From Saksenaea vasiformis B4078 (taxonomy: Eukaryota; Mucoromycota; Mucoromycetes; Mucorales; Saksenaeaceae): DNA of 64,000 nucleotides. The DNA lies in contig JNDT01002321.1 in NCBI GenBank assembly GCA_000697055.1, forward strand, positions 40,761 through 104,760. Reading direction: 5' to 3'. Position numbers and translations under genes: made by a program. The notes under the pieces are model-generated. The model was not told the origin of the DNA and did not search any database. It saw nothing but the letters and a program-made list of their open reading frames with translations. Positions 1 to 13,300 of this stretch are shown piece after piece (the stretch's first letter is position 1; each line of letters starts with the position of its first letter).

Positions 1-3000
1 TCCAGTTGACTCACGCGATCAACCAGCACGAGTACTGTCTCCAATGCCACACTGGAAACCTCACTTGCAGAATGTTTTGTACCCCATAACAGCGTTTCAA
101 TCAGTGGATTAAGTATAGGCTGATGCGTTTGTAGCAGTTCTAGAAAACCAGTGTGTTCATAAGCGTATCACGATGCATGTGAGTGCAGTGTACCTGAAAA
201 ATGGTGTTTGATGATAACATGAAGAAGCTTGTAGAATCCTTCACGAATATCCGGATAATCCACAAAATTCTGGCGAATCATTGGTAGCACGGGCTCCACG
301 ACGGATGGAAGCACAGCCTGTAGCAAATGAGGCCATTGATCAGTCTACAAAGAAAAACATTAGTAAAGGTATTCCTGTCAAAAAATCATCACCTACTTGG
401 AAATGCTCAAGCTGATGGGACAAAAGATCCAACAGTGCCGGTTCTCTTAGGCTTGCATGTGAACTTTTGAAATCATCCATAAACAGATAGACAAGTTCGG
501 AAAGGATTGATTGATCGGTACCATCCAGATCATGCTTCGCATCGGTATACATTTTAATCAAAAGGATGATTTCGTTTTTGACTTGTCGCATGGATCGCAT
601 AGATGGAGAATCGATAGAAGCCCCTACATCTATATCTGTGAGACAAACGACCATGACGTTTTTTTTTTCAATGTACCCTGCGAAAACTGTCCTATCTTCC
701 CGATCATGGCTTTGTACGTGAGAAGAAGATAGGGATGGATTATCTGAAGCTGTCTTTGGAAACAGTCCCCCACCGCAGAACATGCAGATGTATTCATCTT
801 TATCACATGGGCTAATTTAGTGAGTGCTTCAGGCGTGTCCAGCATTTCAGGGTGGTCTTGAAACTGCTGAGAAAGGAGCGTGTACTAAATATCAAATGAA
901 TATATCAGTAATAAGCGTATTAAAAACTAAGATATTACCAGTTTATTTGGCCCGTCCATGAACACAATCATTGCACGTTGCTGGTACTCCGTAGGAGCAG
1001 CCGATAAAACACAACCGATAGCGTGAAGAACAGTGCAAATCTAACCGCAACCAACATGAGATACATAACATACATGTCTTCTAGCACGTACCTGGTGAGG
1101 ATCCAAGTCTTTGGTAAAAGTTTCTAGTTCCATTACAAACGATTCCAGTAGAGGTGGAGCCCCATCTGGCTGCACACCAGAGAGTTCACGACTACAACCT
1201 TGACATATCTTCAAAAATGCGTCACACGCCATCTCAGCGATGGCCGTATCCATCATATGGACACATGTACTGATCTTGCCAAGGGCAATCTTTAACAAAT
1301 CCCAATGCTTTTTGAGGAAGCGAGGGTTTGTTCCGCAGATGTAAAGAAGACAAGCAGCAACAACAAATTCTTGATTCCTGTTTGTAACCTTGATCTTGAC
1401 CAACTCGTCTGTTAAGTACTTCAAAAATCTGTCTTCATCCATTTCGTTCAAAAAGCTGGAAATCGATCCCACGGCCCAGACAATTTTGCTTACAGCGGAC
1501 CACGACCAGTCCGTTCTACCAAACTAATCAACACTAAACGTTAACTCCATAAAGAAGAAGAAAGGTCATGTACCTGTTCGCACAGTTTTTGATGTACAAT
1601 TGCCTCTGTCGTCGCAAAGTCAATCTTGGCCAAGGTTCCCAGTAAATGTTGCGTGGATTGATAAAGCGCTGTCATGCTGCTTTGTCTGACAAACTCCTTC
1701 TCGTTCACATCATCCTCATCCCTGATAACTAGGACCTATCACGTCTGTTGATACTATGTGGGAACTTTTATGGAAGTACCTCCTCTGGTGGGGTCATCTG
1801 CTCAATCGCGACAAACTGTAGGTCATACAATGTCTGTCTATAAACCATCGATTGTGGTGCTGTCTCATATACGTAGGATACCTGTTTCGAGAGGGTTAGC
1901 TAAAACCTGGAAAGGAAAGGTAGTACATACAAACTTCTCCCAGTATTCCAGACAAACTTTCCACAGTTCTACGTCGTCAATGCGAGACAGCTCGAGAAGA
2001 TAGTGGTAACCCTCTAACACGGCGGCATGTCCCAGATTGGTCTCAATAAGCTAGAATACACTTGCTTAAGCTACATAAGCGACTTTCCAGACCTTACTTC
2101 AAAATGTCTACTGAGCACAGTTGCCAAAAACAAAGTAAGATCTTGTACTAGGGCCTGATCCTCCATTGCCATGTTATGATAGGTTCCTGCAATATCTGGT
2201 GTCATCCAGCGACGTAAGTACAAAGTCTTGACCTCAAAACAATTATCCATCCTTACTTGAAGATACTGGTATAATGGTGGTTATCGCCTTCAACACATCT
2301 TGATAAATGGCCAAGACATTTGCGTTGCGTGCAGGGGGAATATCACGAGACATGATTTGAAGAAAGCATTTTAACGTGGCGTTCCTCTGTGTTGCGTTCC
2401 CGAAGAACTAAACCCGAGCGTACACTTAAATTTTAGCTCTATCTGTTGTAATCGATTTCTCGTAACTAACCTTCGATTTGATTGCGTCAATGAGATCTGT
2501 TTCGAACACATAATCAAGAGGTATCCAGCTCAAGAAGCTTACAAGAGCCGATAAAGTGAGCTCCACGAGTTTTGGTCTACCCTCGTGCTGATTTTGTAAA
2601 ACCTCCCGGAAGTGGTCAAGGACTGGTCTAAATTCTTTCAGCATCTTTTCCTTCAATAATCTCATTTTTTCCGCTGTCAAGTAGCTGCTCGAATAATCAA
2701 AAACCTCCTCACTATAGGTCAAAATTAGCTTGGTTCACGTCCAGCGCACAATTGCACCTTAGCAATTTGAAGATGTTCACATTGTTTTCCAGTGCACTTG
2801 GAGAACTCTTTCCCACTGCGATTAGTTCCTCGACAAACGTGGGCCAGGAAGAAGGCCACTCTTTTTTCAATATCTGGAAAAATGAATAAATTCGGTATGT
2901 CAGAACTGTTGAAGGGGTGATGCTTTTTACCTGTATAAGCACAAGATCTAGCTTATTAAGATAGATGTTATGAAAAGAGGGCGTCTGAGCCGGAATATCG

Positions 3001-3515
3001 GCGATTGTTGCTTCAAGAATGAGAGTACTTGTATAGTTGCGAATATCTGTTTCTCCATAGTAAGTTTTTCAACGGAAAGAGTGACGCGTAGAAAAATACC
3101 AAGCTTCGGGCAGTCGGGATCGTTCCATTGTTCAAAAACTATCTTCTCAAGTATTTGAAGGGCGAAGATCTAGCAATCGTTGTCAAGATCTCCCATGAAG
3201 ACACAACCTTTCTGTACCTTGGCATAAAATGTCGTTGATCGTTCCAGAATCTGTCGGATCTGATCCCATTTAAAAATGTGTTGTTGGAACTGTGCGAGAA
3301 CAAGACCTGCTTCCGTTTGCTAACAACGCGTACAATCGGTAAAGGACCAGCAATGGTTGAAATGTGTGTACCTTCTGTGGTTCAGTGTAAAACGTAACTA
3401 ATGCCCGATCCAAAAGATCAACATTGACTTCATTCAAATCGGCATGAACTAGAGGTTGCTATTAACAGCATTAGGTTAATGAATGGCCTGCATTGCCACC
3501 TACATTGAGTTCCAT
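1..3515 (-). CDS. Exportin-1/CRM1-like nuclear export receptor, 5' part (C-terminus outside window)
   Basis: Nuclear export receptor that would bind RanGTP and leucine-rich export signals. The family match rests on exons reading ILKKEWPSSWPTFVEEL (about 2880-2830), SEEVFDYSSSYLTAEKM (about 2711-2660), WAVGSISSFLNEMDEDRFL (about 1480-1425), NPRFLKKHWDLLK (about 1325-1285) and MRSMRQVKNEIILLI (about 600-555), in CRM1 order. I chose the start at 3515: a 12-nt first exon (MELN, 3504-3515), an intron 3463-3503 region ending at 3459, then exon 3372-3458. Introns are short and splice in frame wherever I checked. Roughly the last 200 residues lie beyond position 1. Conservation looks low for this normally very conserved protein. 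The position that is Cys528 in human CRM1 and Thr in yeast aligns with Lys. It may be a fast-evolving paralogue rather than the housekeeping copy; I saw no frame break. Confidence 0.9.
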
Positions 3516-3599
3516 GACAGAAAAAAGAGGAACATATCGGGTACAAACTAATTCTTGCAGGTCGCGTTACTTGAAACCACCCCTGCGCCAACCAATAGA

Positions 3600-3965
3600 G
3601 TAGGCGTCATGTTTGAGAAATGGATGTGCTTTTACGTTTCTGCATTGGAAAAGAGCTCTATGCGATGGAAATCTACAACAAGTAAACTGTCGATAGCCTT
3701 GCTCGCCTTGATTTCCCCAATGCATGTTTGATGCTCCAGGTCGTATCCATCATGAATGCTGCGTGTTCGCGCAGCACTCATCACCTCTTCCAATGACCTC
3801 TTCTAAATAACACGCGTGTATTTTCTTTATAAACGTTTGTATTATCGTGCAGCAGCAATGATTTCAATCAACCACATTTCTTAGAACACTGGCTGTTGCT
3901 CGGCATTGCATATTTATTCGTCATCTTTCAAATCGTAAAACGATTTCATAATTACAAACTTTCTA
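3600..3965 (-). repeat. Diverged gene-fragment repeat, copy A (partner at 13.8-14.04 kb)
   Basis: Read on the minus strand, this stretch shares an order of segments with 14040-13800: a DLxDDxxYA-like coding stretch, an ending PVF or PAF, a sequence like TTGATTGAAATxAT, then TTATTTAG followed by (K/R)RSL...R(T/L)RSIH. The matching parts are about 3760-3960 and 13825-14040. The arrangement looks like two exons around a shared intron, so these are probably two diverged copies of one gene fragment. Reading frames here are short and no product is recognised. The fragment abuts the start of the CRM1-like gene. Confidence 0.45.
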
Positions 3966-4077
3966 CATTTCTCTCCACTCTGGTCAATATTTAGGCTGTC
4001 ATTAAAATAACAAGCGATTTATCAAAGGAGGTAGATTTATGACCGTGACTTGGATGAGGATAAGGTAATGACTGAGG

Positions 4078-5694
4078 TCAAAGATGGTTTTCTCTTGACA
4101 GGCAGAATTTTCTTGGCATGGAGGAATTGAAAGAGGAGAGTTTGCAACTTAATAATGGGGGTATTACTTTTACCAACGGATGCGTGCATGAGGGCAACCG
4201 AATAAATGTCATCCAGGTAAGTATAGATGCAACTTGTATATCTTGCTTGCCCCTTGGTATCCTGATCACTACAACTTCTGTGAGTTGTTTAGGCACTACA
4301 GCTCCTACAATGGCGCATAATTTAGCTAACTGGAATAATCTCATCTCATTTACCTTGTAACAGCATACCCTTGGCGCAGCTATCTTTCATTGATTGCGCT
4401 TTCACAGCATGATCGAGCATGTGCTTCAATTCATTGCCCAATTTCGCCAAGTCGTTATAAACTCCAACACACTTGCGGTTCAGCTTCTTGATTTCACCGC
4501 CAACGCATTCATCACCGTTCTTAGAAACAATGATATCAGGTTTCAGCGCGATCAAAGACGTGTCAAATGCATTGTACGCCTCCTTAGCCGTTTTCGATGA
4601 TATGGTAGGACTAGATAAAATTTAAGATTCTTCGCTGGAGTGGCTTGCTTCCAATATCCTATCTTTTACCCTGGATGGTAAACTGTTCTTTCCTCGGGAA
4701 AACGAACGTGAGAAAAGGCATGAAGACACGCTCAGTGAAACGCAGTTCTTCGAGGTCCGTGAAATCACACACGTTCTCATAGTAAGTCGTTCTTTCAAAT
4801 AATCAATTGATATATCAAGGGTACATGGACAACGCTTATATCTGATCTGGACAATGTGAGAATCACTCCAGTACCAGGTCGCTTCTGGATTTTAACAAAA
4901 ATCAAGGACATTATTTCGCATTTTGCAGGGTTCATGCTTGGGCAAGTGCTCGTAGCCGTCAGCAATGCGGTAAGTTCGCCGTGTAGTGCGGTTCGCGACG
5001 CTTTGGGGAGAAGCCTTGACACCTCATTATCTGTTTTTCGAGGGAAAAGATAAATGCTATTGAGACATCTAAACATCGCCCATATGAATATGAGGCACTT
5101 GCTCATATGAAGTGAACTTCCAGCTTACAAGATATCTGTTACAGAGCGAAGATCGCCAGAATCCACAAAGTTTCACAATGCGTTGAGTATTTAAATCATT
5201 TTGCCAACTTACGATCCACTGATAAATGGTTAAATTATCTGCATGATCATCCTCATCGACTATACGTTACTTTCGCCTCTTCGCCATTCATTTCTTCATA
5301 GGATCGTTCTGGCTCAGCCAACCATAGGAACCTATGTTTTCGATTTATTTCTTCAATGTTATCTTCTGTGCCTGCATAATCCTTGATCAAGTATTTAGGA
5401 GGAAGCAAACTCGCATTATTGTACATACTATTAGAGCCATTTGTCTTATACATTGTGACGCTGTTACTTTGCATGAGAAAACTTGTATAGCTTTCAGCGT
5501 ATTGTCAGAAAGTGATTAATGAAAAGAATTTGACTCGAATATTCAAACTTTGGGTTAGAAAAGTTCATTATGCTCTGTCCGAGAGTCATTGCTGGCTTTG
5601 GTCGACACTGGCTCTGACTCTGAAAAAGTCGGATATGGCATAGAGGGCTGCCTTCTAGTTGTTCAGTTGGATGTGTCAGCCTGGTGGAAGACAA
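4078..5694 (-). pseudogene. Hypothetical protein, multi-exon or decayed
   Basis: Several minus-strand segments look coding but are not joined in one frame. They are 5694-5494, 5474-5253 (LIKDYAGTEDNIEEINRKHRF), about 4790-4670 (ENVCDFTDLEELRFTERVFM), 4555-4346 (ALKPDIIVSKNGDECVGGEI, then KLNRKCVGVYNDLAKLGNEL) and 4344-4200 (KLCAIVGAVVPKQLTEVVVI). The KPDI...GGEIK stretch resembles hypothetical proteins that I recall as multiplied in Mucoromycota genomes, where a KPD...GEVKP motif is common; that is memory, not a search. I could not build a complete model. It may be a real multi-exon gene or a relic. No function is proposed. Confidence 0.35.
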
Positions 5695-5923
5695 TCATGG
5701 CTGGGTTATGAGTATCAGAAGGTGGAACCATTCTGTGATGTACAATTTGTCAGATCTTCCCAAGATCTATTGAAAAGAAACAAAAGGCAGGCCGATCATG
5801 GACATTCGTGACTTCGTTGTAGTTGTCTGAAGGGAAACACATTTCACTTAAATTCAAAACCTTTTCCGAGTACAATGACCGACGAGCAATCACCATTTCC
5901 TTTAAATAAGCATAGTCATGGTC

Positions 5924-6154
5924 CTAGCGGCACCCCTGAACCTCATCGCTGTAATGGTCACCTTGAAGATGTATTGATCGGTCTTTCCAGTTGGCCCATG
6001 GATGTCGCAAAACCGTTTTCCATTTTTTTGAGTTGTTTGCGATCAAAGCCAGGTCGGCAACACGTAGTTGCTTGATTGTTTCGATACTAATGTGAGTCAT
6101 GTGATAGGAAACGAGCCCCCTCGGTACTTCAAGCAAAATCAAGAATCGACGCAA
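5924..6154 (-). pseudogene. Fragment of a hypothetical protein
   Basis: A minus-strand frame of 76 codons contains FLILLEVPRGLVSYHMTHIS followed by ETIKQLRVADLALIANNSKK. Its composition is protein-like, unlike the opposite-strand frame. It resembles the C-terminal part of the same kind of hypothetical protein as the 4.1-5.7 kb segment, but it lies upstream of that segment's N-terminal side, so it would be a separate broken copy. No start, splice structure or function could be supported. Confidence 0.25.
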
Positions 6155-6705
6155 CGAGACGAATAGAAACTTAGATTAGTCTGTCATACATATATATATG
6201 CGAACATATTCCCATCAAAATCCAACACAATATAACGACTGCAAATAAAAAAGAGAATTGTAAGTGAATATCAATGAATATTTATGAAATGTGCCGCACG
6301 TTGAAGTTGGATATGGGGCCATAATAAAGGCTGTCAGTGACACCGTTCATGCTGATATTTGACGTGCCTTGCTTTCTCAATACAAAATTCAGCGCGCGGA
6401 CTTTCTATTCAAGTGGATGCTCACAATTCAAACCTGTTGCCGCTTGACAACGGGAGACCTTGCGCCTACAACAAGTGTGTTTCCGCTTATAGCTAGAGCC
6501 TCCACGTTGATAACAAACATACATCTAAAGCTTTAAAGTCAAAAGCTTTGCATATATCTTGCGCTTGAGCCATAAGCTGCTCGTTAACGCAAAAAAGAAT
6601 TTCGAGCGACGCACACGGTTCTTCCAAAAAAGTCGAGGTCACCTTCGCAAATACCAGCTCCTTCCGTGCATTTTACTTTCTTTTCTTTTTACTGCTGCAT
6701 ATATC

Positions 6706-9700
6706 ATGATGCCGTCTATGCTGACGAACGACAATTTGGATGCAAAAGAATCTATCCACCTGCATGTCACAGAAGATGCATTTGTTCTAGTCAGAGGAAA
6801 CAACATTCTCGAAATTACGTTTGATGGGTTACGCATGGGACGGAAAGGTGTGTGTGTGGAACGAAAAAAGAGAGAAGCGTTTTCTCTGACACCTGTCACC
6901 TTTTTAAACTTTTTCTTTTAGATAAATATGAATCTCCAAGAGACGCTCGACGTTACGAAATTTATGGTATTCTGGGTATTTTGGAAGGGATACGAGGTAA
7001 GCAGCACTTTACAGTGCATAAAGCGCGCTGACAACAGCTTTAGAAAAGTATCTTGTTGTGATCACTAGAGTCCAACGCCGAGGCCATATCTTGGATCATC
7101 CTGTGTATACCATTGAAAGAGTACTTTGTCTCAGCTTCGATGCACGCAAAGCGCGAGAGAAACTTGATGCACGGGTAAACGCTTGTGTACAAGACATATG
7201 CATATCCTTAAGCCTTTTTTTTCATTTTCTTTTTCTAGACCAAAGTGATCCAAGTAACAGAAGAAACTGATTCAGAGGAGGATGCAGATAACGTACCTGC
7301 CCTGAATAAACCTTCTCCAAAAATCAGCAAAAGCAGCTCCTCTACTACCTTTTCAACAACGCCAGAAAGGACACAGGATGATGAAAGCACTACTGCAGCC
7401 CGGCCCTCACTACGTCGTTCAAATTCGCTGATGGCTCGTTTCAATTTCTTTGGATCAAGAAAGAAAGGTGACACAAGCAAAGATCAACCGACAGAAGAAG
7501 ATAGTGTAGACAATGAGCAAACATCAACAACTATGACAACTAGTAGCTCGGATTTACCGCTAACAGAAGAGTCTACCAATATATCGAATCTCAACGAAGA
7601 AATAGCTTTGGAGCAAAAGATAGTGAAGCAAGTAACTGATATGTTTAGCCGGTCCATGTTCATCTTCGCCTACGATTATGGTAAAGAATGCGATCATCTG
7701 TATGCAACATTAACATGCTGCAGATATCACCAACTGCTTCCAACGTTCACACGACAAATCGGAATCACAAGCTTCAGAGAACGATACCTCACCATGGAAA
7801 AAGGTATCGTTGAATGTAGGACAGGCAGAGGTCAAACTCATGACGAACGGAAGGTTGATAAGCGCTTTTGGTGGAACGAACATCTATCTCGTGATCTGAT
7901 CTCACAGAATGTAATGTACAAACCGACCGGAAGACGAAGGATTAAAGATGGCTGAGAATTTAGCTTCATGAATGGGTTCTGCTTGTTGTACAAGGCGCGG
8001 TGCAAGTAGAACGTTGCGAGATAGAAGGTTACGAGTTTGATTTTGTCCTCGTCTCGAGACGCAGCCGGGAACGCGCCGGTAAGCGAACGGTTTGATATTT
8101 CGACTACTGACCAATAGAAGGAATGCGGTATCAGCGACGAGGTGTCAATGAGAGCGGCCATGTGGCCAATTTTGTGGAGACAGAGCAAGTGATTGTGTTT
8201 GAGGTGGGATACAAACGAGCACGCAGATCAGGAAATAATTTTTATATTTGGCAATCTGTAGCGCGAGAATATCAGACATGTTGCTTCATTTGTCCAGACA
8301 CGTGGATCCAGTAAGACAGAGGATATGCAGCTAACGTCGGCGACATCTGATGCCATTGTGCGTAGTCCCCTTGTTTTGGAGTCAGTCGCCTTACAGTCTG
8401 CATCCCGTACCAACACTTGACCGTACCGAAGATGAAAACAATGCGGCCTTTGCAGCCCATTTCGCGGAACAAGAAAAATTATATGGCCGACAGGTGGCTG
8501 TCAGTCTAACAGAATTGAGCGGTAGAGAAGCTATCGTTGGTTTACAGTACCGCAAACATGTCGAGAACCTAGGGGATCCAAATATAAAGTTGGTACCTAT
8601 TTTCTTTGGCGTAACTATGGAAGGATTCACATTATAACGCTCTACGTCAAGATATGTAGAGTTTGATTTCCATCATGAAACGAAGGGGATGCGGTTTGAG
8701 AACATAAGTAAACTAAGCACAAGTCTTCACGACGACATGTCAAAGATAGCGTAAGTACAGCCATTCATTCTACAGTCATTGACACAGGTTGTAGTTATTT
8801 CTGGTCCGCAAGCAAGGACACAGTTTATTGCAGACAGCGTGGTGTTTTCCGAACGGTAGGTGAATACGAGCCACACGGAGGTCAGTCGCTCTGATGTTGT
8901 AATGATTTTGAAGAACTGCATGGATTGTCTAGACCGGACAAATGTTGTCCAAGTAAAGTCTAAGAACGAATAGAAGAGTAAAAGCTGATCTATGTCGTAG
9001 AGCGCCTTTGCACGAAATGTTTTAAATCTCCAGTTGATGCGATTTGGCATATCAGAGTACCCCGACCAGGGAATCAAATACTACGAGCAATTCGAACGCG
9101 TGTTTAATAACGGTGAGAATAGCAAAATAGAAACAGAATGGTGGCTGACACCTCTTTCAGTGTGGGCAAACAATGGTGATCTTATTTCGCGCATGTACGC
9201 TGGTACTAGTGCTCTCAAAGGCGATTTCACACGGTAACATACTGGCTTACGTAGAAACTAGTAGATTGATCCATATGTAGGACAGGGAAACGAAATATTA
9301 CAGGCATTATGAACGATGCATCCAACTCGCTTGCTAGAATGTACTTTAACACAGTAAAAGACTTTTGGAGACAAGCAACCGTGGATTATGTTCTAGGTAC
9401 AAATCAGGGACAAAGTGACAGCTGGGTGTTGATCTCTATGAAGGTTACCATAAATCGGAAATTTTCCGCCATGTCCCACAAAGCGCACTTATGTCGGCAG
9501 AACCGGGCGTAGAGAAGCGATGGGCCAAGATCCGGTCAGATGCAAGTGAGTAAGAGGTCCTACGTACAAGAACATGTGGCTGATAGCCGTATAGTCGAGA
9601 TTAGCAAAGGCATAGTTATTGCAGACGATGAAGAGGTGATCGCCGGCTGGACCTTGTTGTCTCCCACAGATCCTCAGAAACGGTAAGCATCTATATTAAA

Positions 9701-10393
9701 GTAAACAACGTAAATTCATATGGTATGAAAGACATTCCAAAAAGTTTGAAGAAAAGGTGGTGCTGTTGACGACCACAGCACTATACATTTGCAGCTACAA
9801 TTACAAATTTGAAAAGGTCATGCAGTTTAAACGTATCGGGCTTGATACGATCCACGATATACAAATAGGAGAGTACATCTTGTCGTCCTTGACGCCAGAG
9901 TCAACCCTCGTCGATCAGAATTATGGCTTCCTTATCTATTACCAGCTGAACGGAGGACTTGAACGATGGAATACTGGCAGCATACGTAACCAGAGTTTGG
10001 GTGATCTCAACATCGACGAGGACGAAAAACCGAATACGGATGCGTCGAGCAATTCGGACGTTGACAGCAGTAACGACTCTCTCGATACAAACAAGGCGTT
10101 TGTGGTGTTTAAAGCCGTGCGCTACAATGTCTTGGGCGAATTACCAAAGGAAGATGTACTAAATTGTCGTGAGCAAGTAGAGGATATCGTTTCGCGAATT
10201 GTCAAGGCATGCGGCTATACGATGGACGAAGAAGACGGCTTTGTCCACAGAAAAGCGATTATTAGGTAAAACAACATTGCCATCTTTATTTGATTTTGCT
10301 GACACCAGCGGATTTAGTCGTGAGCAAGCAGAAAAGACAGAAGGAATTTTTAAGAAGATGGGTTTCAAAATCAAGCAAGCGATTTGGCTATAA
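6706..10393 (+). CDS. Sac2/INPP5F-like phosphoinositide phosphatase (SAC + hSac2 domains)
   Basis: Likely removes 4-phosphate from phosphoinositides on endosomal or plasma-membrane surfaces. A SAC domain is spread over many exons: YGILGILEG..YLVVIT (about 6958-7060), a Ser/Thr-rich insert (7245-7600), SRSMFIFAYDY, RFWWNEHLSRDL, VSRRSRERAGMRYQRRGVNE (about 8060-8150), IPLFWSQSPY, and the catalytic CX5R(T) motif RTNCMDCLDRTNVVQ. That motif is formed by splicing an intron ending at about 8913. VWANNGD and GDFTRTGKRN follow. The region 9590-10260 resembles the hSac2 homology domain of INPP5F, and the end reads GIFKKMGFKIKQAIW. The start is the ATG at 6706 or 6709; the frame is open further upstream but without ATG. 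The last intron begins at about 10267 and the stop is TAA at 10391. The domain pair separates it from yeast Sac1, and no C-terminal membrane hairpin is seen. Confidence 0.88.
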
Positions 10394-13300
10394 AACATGA
10401 AAAAGAGGCAATTCTTTGTATTCATCAGAATGCATACTCTTATATGGAACTTTTCATCTAGATACCAATGAATATATAAAATCCTATATTCTTCTGTGCT
10501 AATTGACTCATCTCTTTCTTATTTGTCAGCGTCTTTCGTGCCACTAGCTCCATATACGTGCACAAACTTTGCTAGAAGACCTTGTATGTCTTCTGAAATG
10601 AACGACTTGATTTTGAAACAACTGTCATTTCTTTGCTGGTGAACGAGAGCTACACGCTTCTCGCCCTCACCATCCATGAAAGAGTGGTGCAAACAGATGA
10701 GGATCCGAGCGAGCTCCTAGATTCTTGAGAGTGCTGTCGGTGTTTCATCCATAGTAAGAAAGTGAGCATGGAAACTCTTTTATTATGCATTCACTACCGC
10801 TAAATGGCCAAGAGCTGACAGCCTGCAAACGTTACCGAAATAGCACTTAGAATTGTGAGCCTAGCGAGGGAAGATACGCGCGTTTAAATAACCACCTTAG
10901 GAAAGTACCCTGCTAGGTTACTTATCAACTTGCTACTTCGATATTTTAGTAGGGTTTTCTGAGAAATGGTTGACAGAAGTGAGGGTTAAAATAAAGTGAA
11001 GGTGAAATTATTGAGGGATTACTATGTCTCCAAATAGCATCGTTCCTTGGACATGACCAGAGATCTCTGCGATTCAAAAGAAGTATCTACCAGACCCAGA
11101 ATGCTAGAGGCCGCTAGATATCACTTTCTCTTGTCGAGGTGACAGAGAGTCCACGCTTCCGTACCTGTCGCGCAAGACTCAAGAAATCGTACCCTATGAG
11201 CATGGAACCGGTCGCAGATGATGATGCCTCCCGAGAGACCAACGGTAGCGAAACGCTCGTTGTCGAATATCCTGTTTCACCTTCTGTTGGTCGAGGTAAC
11301 AGAAACTTGGTTGTCTTTTTAATCCAGGAGACGATGACAGCTCCTTAGATGGTGGGCGCTTTTTGCTGAGGGAAGAGATCGTGCTGCAAGCTGGATCCAA
11401 CGCTCTGGTTTTCCAAATTTTTCCGAATAGCCAGCTGATCCAGCGATGTTTTGCTCAACATTGGTGCTGTTTTCGTCCAAAGATATTGATTTAAACCATC
11501 CTTTGCTATTCCACAGAGGTCTGTCTTCAAGTGTTTGATTTTCTTTTGTATCTACGGCTGTTGGATTTCTCCAATGTATTTATGTCACTGCTCAAGAGCA
11601 CAGGACATTCACATTTCGGGACTACTTGCTTTTCCAAGACGTACCTGTCAAAAGGAGCAACACACCAAATATCAACGCTGTTCTTTGACCAGAAATCTAA
11701 CAAAAGAAAAAAGACATATCGGTGGATAAACAGATGAATAAAGATTGCCTAGGTTAAGAAATCTCAATTACTGTAGTTGACAATCTTCTCCTTCAGCAAT
11801 TCCCAAAGTGTAGCTTCAAGCTGTCCACCTGCAGGTAAAATCCTTTGATTTAGCTTTTCGTGAACGTGTCTCTGTCATGGAGATTGTGAAAGCGAAGGAA
11901 GACAGTATCCTCAAACGAAATAACTGGGCCACTAGTTTGGGATCTGTTATGATGATATATGGTACACAGACTCAGAATACTTGCCAGTGATATTACCTGG
12001 AGACGCTCGGACAGAAGAACTGATATGACCTAGAACCTCACTGGTGTCCCGTCGCCTGTATCTGGTCATATTCGTATCGGTACAGTCATTTACTTCTGCG
12101 CCCTTCATTCGCATTTTTTTCTCCGTCGTGGTTCTCTCCCGTTCATATATGTTCTGCGATCTTCTTTGTACGGCTCCACTTTTGCTGATGCTGCATTTTG
12201 CACTCATGCTACCGACTGATATTCTGCAGAGTTGGCATCGCGCCTGAAGTTAGCAAAAATCGGACACATGTCAAATGTTGCCTTCTATTGGTCAAAAGAT
12301 GGCTAATAGATACCGCGATGAAATGATGAAACAATATTAGTCGCATTTACGCCGCAATTCACAATATCGGAGCAGGTTCCAAGCGTTCGATTTCATCTTC
12401 TTTTCCAGTCGCCTTCTTCTAAGCGTTTAATAATCCGTTCCATTGGTCAGGAGACAGCATCCTCATCATCACATTAAAACTGTCGTCCGATTCTTTTGGA
12501 ATACCGTATATGACAGAAAGAGAGAAGAGGTACCATGCAAAGTGATTTTCTGTCCGACCACTACGTATGACTGAGCCTTCCTTTTTTTGTGGGAAGAGCG
12601 ACAACAGAAGATCCGACGATCTCTGCACGATTTTCCTTCTTTCTTTTCAGCTTACCGGCGCTTTCAAAATGTAAAGGTTAATTCTTCGTAAGTAAGCAAT
12701 ATGAGCTAACCAAGTGGTTTGGCTGCAAATCATGAAACATTGGATTTATCGGTCATGATGACGCTTCTTGTATCATTCTGACGTGTTTAACGAGAGTAGA
12801 TTTGTGCGAACTTGACTTTGGTTGGACCATCTCAATTCGAGTAGAAATGCACGTCTGACTCGAGACCTTGCGTTCACAAAATAAACATATGTGCGTGTAC
12901 TTCACATAACGTCCACTCAACCGCGCCAGTAACAGCGTCACTGGCACTAAAAGATGGTTTTGGGATATGATGTGTGAATTTAAACATATACTTTGATTTT
13001 ACACTTGAATGGCATTGCCTTGGATAGGCAGCGTGTGAAAAGATTCAATGAGATTCAGGATCATGTTTCAGATAGTTTCTTTATAAGCAGTCCAGTAAAT
13101 GTTGGCCTTTTCTTTTTCAACCTTTGTTTGTCTCCTTCGGTATGTACTGCTGCAGTAATTCAGTAATGTGATATAACAGTATGATTAATGGATCGAATCG
13201 ATTAATATTGAGCTTTCCTGTAGCCCTCCCGCTCTTCTTTTTCCATTTTGCTTGTTTCTCCAAATGTAGTTGTGTCATGAGGGACGATAAGAAAGCACGC

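Noticed and set aside
6559..6705. Upstream extension of the Sac2-like gene
   Set aside because: Open frame but begins at TTG, not ATG, and its basic/hydrophobic content has no family support.
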